Below, piece after piece: positions 17,077 through 19,167 of a stretch of DNA of 19,167 nucleotides. The position numbers and the translations under genes were made by a program. How positions within the stretch are numbered: position 1 is the stretch's first letter; the number at the start of each line of letters is the position of its first letter. The stretch is from Stereum hirsutum FP-91666 SS1 (Eukaryota > Basidiomycota > Agaricomycetes > Russulales > Stereaceae): the NCBI RefSeq assembly GCF_000264905.1, contig NW_006763140.1, forward strand, positions 1,722,593 to 1,741,759, read 5' to 3'. The notes under the pieces are model-generated. The model worked only from the letters and a program-made list of their open reading frames with translations, had not been told where the DNA came from and ran no database searches.

Positions 17077-17575
17077 GTTAGGTTATGAGCACTTTTCACC
17101 GATCCTAGGAAAACCTTTACATAGTAAACCCTAGGTAAAGACCTAACCAGAGATTAGGGTTGGGCCCTATAGAGTACACACTGTACAACAGTCCACGCTG
17201 CACACATACCATAATGCAAAACACGTGACACAATAATTACAGAGAGTAAACAGTGGTGCTGACTTTCCGTCTCAGACGGATTGCACAGCACACACATCAC
17301 GTTAGATGTGGCACTAGCTGCTCACTGCACAATCTGTCTAGGACGGAATACGCTGCAGTGATGGCTTGTATTAGGTACTCGAGCAAGCACTCCTACTGTA
17401 CAATCCGTCTGGGAAGGATTACTCTGCAAAGACAGCTTTCCATGTATGAATGCATGTTCTACTCGAGCAATTTCCGATCTCGTGGGTCTTTGAGTGAATG
17501 AGTTTGGAGTCTCACCCCCTTGCCATTGTAAAATCGCTCGTTCTCGCTCAATACCACGTACATTTCTGATGTAGT
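17077..17575. other. Intergenic region with degenerate palindromic repeats
   Basis: No gene is visible. It opens with CTAGGTTAGGTTA and a nearby ATTAGGGTT, both telomere-like but too short to call. A set of related palindromic repeats occupies 17252-17440. The motif TACTCGAGCAA occurs twice (17376 and 17460). Confidence 0.5.
17266..17428. repeat. Three degenerate copies of a palindromic motif
   Basis: Copy 1 at 17266-17280 is a perfect 15-base palindrome, TCCGTCTCAGACGGA, followed by TTGCACAGC. Copies 2 (17330-17357) and 3 (17401-17428) share CAATCYGTCTRGGA and a following CTGCA with 23 of 28 bases equal and a spacing of 71 bp. The copies may be decayed foldback elements or binding-site clusters upstream of the WD40 gene. 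Confidence 0.65.
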
Positions 17576-18606
17576 AGCATCAATCGACGCGAGAGGCATA
17601 TCACCATTTCAAACAGCATTGATGGAGTAGATGTATATCATCTTTTCTTGGATTTGAGTCCTATTCGCCGCTATAGGTATGTACCCCTTCAGATATCAAC
17701 CATAACTTCATGGTGTCCGTAGCCTACGGCCACCAAGGGCGTGCAATTGTATGTGGGTCACCAAGAGGAAGTGTCAATATCTGGGACAAAGCCACTGAGG
17801 AACTTCTCCAGACCCTATGTCATGAAGGTGATGTGTTCTTTTCTCTTTCATTTCGAGCTCTCCTCTTCTTACTAACTGGGTTTTGATAGGCAAGATGGTT
17901 CAAACGGTGGCGGTAAGACAGAGGATTATGCAGTTGTAGTCTGTCATCTATTGATTGCTAATCATTCTCAGGCGGCACTTTCAGACACACAAGCTTTTGT
18001 TGCCACCGCTGCCACTGCCAGTGCCAAAGGGCCAACCGTTCTCACTCTATGGAAAATGAAGATAGGTAAGCAAGTCGGCTGACCGCCTTCGATTTGAACT
18101 CTCATAGGTATGTATAGATCCTCAATTACACCGATCTTCATTCGACACAATCTATCGCCAAGCAAGCACGGCTGTGGTAAGTAATTTAATTGTCAACTTT
18201 GCGCTTGGCTTACCGATCTTAACAGACCCAAGCAAATCAATGGATTCAGAGTGAATCCGACATGGTCGAACCGTGGATCTATGCCCATCCGTTTTTGTCC
18301 CTGTTTTTCATACTCCTTCCCATCATTCTTGCTTCATATAGTCTCAGGTCTTGAATCCTCATAAGCATGGTGGGTGGGTTGTAGTATCATGACTATGCAT
18401 CACTCACACTCTTTGTCAGGAGTTCATTGTTGATAAGTTGGTGCGTACATCCCGATCCTGGATTCACCTATTGACAGCTAAAATTGCATAGCAGTCTCTT
18501 GTGATAAATCCAGCTCTCTTGTACTGGGTAAGTATACTCACCCCTTGACTTCGGCCAAGGGCTCAAACTAATATATTGTCAGAATGTCAGTGCTCAGAAT
18601 ATGTAG
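17576..18606 (+). CDS. WD40-repeat gene, C-terminal part, with membrane segment near the end
   Basis: The clearest host-like gene here. A first open run (NSIDGVDVYHLFLDLSP, to about 17676) lies in a different frame. The main exon from 17692 reads DINHNFMVSVAYGHQGRAIV and GSPRGSVNIWDKATEELLQT, a WD40 blade. Introns 17828-17889 (CTAAC branch), 17913-17971, 18066-18117 and 18177-18225 splice in frame to KMVQTVA, AALSDTQAFVATAATASAKG, PTVLTLWKMKI, DPQLHRSSFDTIYRQASTAV and a last exon with a hydrophobic helix (HPFLSLFFILLPIILASY). TGA stops the frame at 18352-18354. Remarkably, three more introns (18370-18419, 18441-18491, 18528-18582) join short exons in the same frame to a TAG at 18604-18606, so the TGA may be a nonsense mutation. 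The start lies upstream and the exact 5' structure is unresolved. The protein would be a membrane-anchored WD40 protein of unknown role. Confidence 0.65.
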
Positions 18607-18697
18607 ACTGTCACCATACATTGTTCTACCTTTGTCCTTCTGAGCCACGCCAACAATTTGTTGCAGAACAGCTCTATTTGACGTGCTACAAGGACAA

Positions 18698-19167
18698 TTA
18701 CGATGCCTGAGGAACGAAGGTACATCGTTTATACTACCTCTTTCTTTTGCTTCTTTTCTTTGTTAGGTTTGGCGGCGACACGGGCAACGCAAGGTTCGTG
18801 CAGACCCCTAACCCTATATTTCAGTCCCATAGACCAGTCCATGGACCTCTTCAGCTCAGACTTCTCCGGCCTAGAACATCCAGTAAATCAAATGACCAAG
18901 TGTTTCAGTATTCTTCTGGAATAAATTCAAACTCCGCACACATGAGTACGGAGTTTCAATTAGTCATGAAGGGACCCGCTATGTAGGAAGACTATTGGAT
19001 ACTCACAAGGTAGAGACCATATACTTGTCAGATAGATATGCATATTCTACAAATTATGATGATTTTAGTTTGGCAGATTGATTTGATTTAATGTGTGCAC
19101 AGCTTAATGTTGGAAAAGGGGTCCAGTTTAGCGTATTTGATGATTTATGGAACTGGTGACATCAATG
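18698..19167. repeat. Right arm of the long perfect inverted repeat
   Basis: Reverse complement of 39-508, running to the last base of the window, so the true length is at least 470 bp. It starts 92 bp after the last stop of the WD40 gene. The shared inner boundary is TACGATGCCTGAGGAACGAA. The arm contains a possible start (MPEERRYI) followed by a GT...TTGTTAG intron-like stretch (18727-18765) and open frames of about 60-80 codons beyond it. Confidence 0.92.
18896..19081 (+). other. Open frame in the right inverted-repeat arm, unidentified
   Basis: A 61-codon open stretch without its own ATG, bounded by TGA codons, reads FFWNKFKLRTHEYGVSISHE and GTRYVGRLLDTHKVETIYLS among others. It looks like an exon of a gene continuing past the window edge, since the outward sequence known from the left arm stays protein-like (YLMIYGTGDINVMGTRYDY). 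Family not recognised. A competing frame (18765-18986) is also open, with motifs GDTGNARFVQTPNP and STEFQLVMKGPAM. Confidence 0.3.

Noticed and set aside
39..19167. Interpretation as the inverted terminal repeats of the Ngaro/DIRS-type element itself
   Set aside because: The arms enclose many unrelated elements and genes, and the retroelement is cut at the arm instead of ending in it.
1..19167. tRNA or rRNA genes
   Set aside because: No cloverleaf or conserved rRNA segment was seen on either strand; B-box-like motifs in the 24-bp array lack the rest of a tRNA.

Overview
The window looks like a transposon-rich stretch of an Agaricomycete (mushroom-type basidiomycete) nuclear genome. The signs are spliceosomal introns of about 48-75 bp with GTRNGT-type donors and CTNAC-type branch sites, mushroom-type retroelement families, a fungal Harbinger-type nuclease fossil, and no bacterial operon structure. 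All calls are by eye; no database was searched. Almost every coding region carries stops, frameshifts, inversions or insertions, so most are entered as pseudogenes.

Layout. A perfect inverted repeat of at least 470 bp frames the window (39-508 and 18698-19167). Inside the left copy lies a minus-strand retroelement (4328 to 509) in the order gag, reverse transcriptase/RNase H, then the start of a third ORF where Ngaro-like elements keep the tyrosine recombinase. The third ORF is cut exactly at the repeat edge. Its RT gene holds a 369-bp intron-like insert that carries a 24-bp minisatellite. A short multi-exon remnant of unknown function follows (4444-4926).

From about 5.08 to 11.76 kb lies a wrecked plus-strand Ty1/Copia element: protease and integrase, proline-rich linker, RT, RNase H, and the first bases of the 3' LTR. 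A 3-kb block of minus-strand Copia debris (RNase H pieces and gag) sits inside its integrase. That debris itself hosts a 310-bp TA-flanked MITE and a 0.55-kb unidentified insert. In the plus-strand element, 392 bp of the RT domain have been flipped in place.

At 12.07-12.65 kb is a PIF/Harbinger-type transposase fossil, cut off by a related Copia LTR. About 1 kb of gene-less, partly pyrimidine-rich DNA follows. The right-hand part (13.9-18.6 kb) contains three intron-containing, host-like genes: a minus-strand gene ending in a 2-oxoglutarate/Fe(II) dioxygenase-like domain (possibly TET/JBP type), a divergent plus-strand gene of unknown function, and a plus-strand WD40 gene with a C-terminal membrane segment. 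At least the first two appear broken.

The most interesting items are the long perfect inverted repeat framing the region, the spliceable minisatellite insert in the RT gene, the TA-flanked MITE, the in-place RT inversion, and the dioxygenase-like gene beside an unknown divergent partner.
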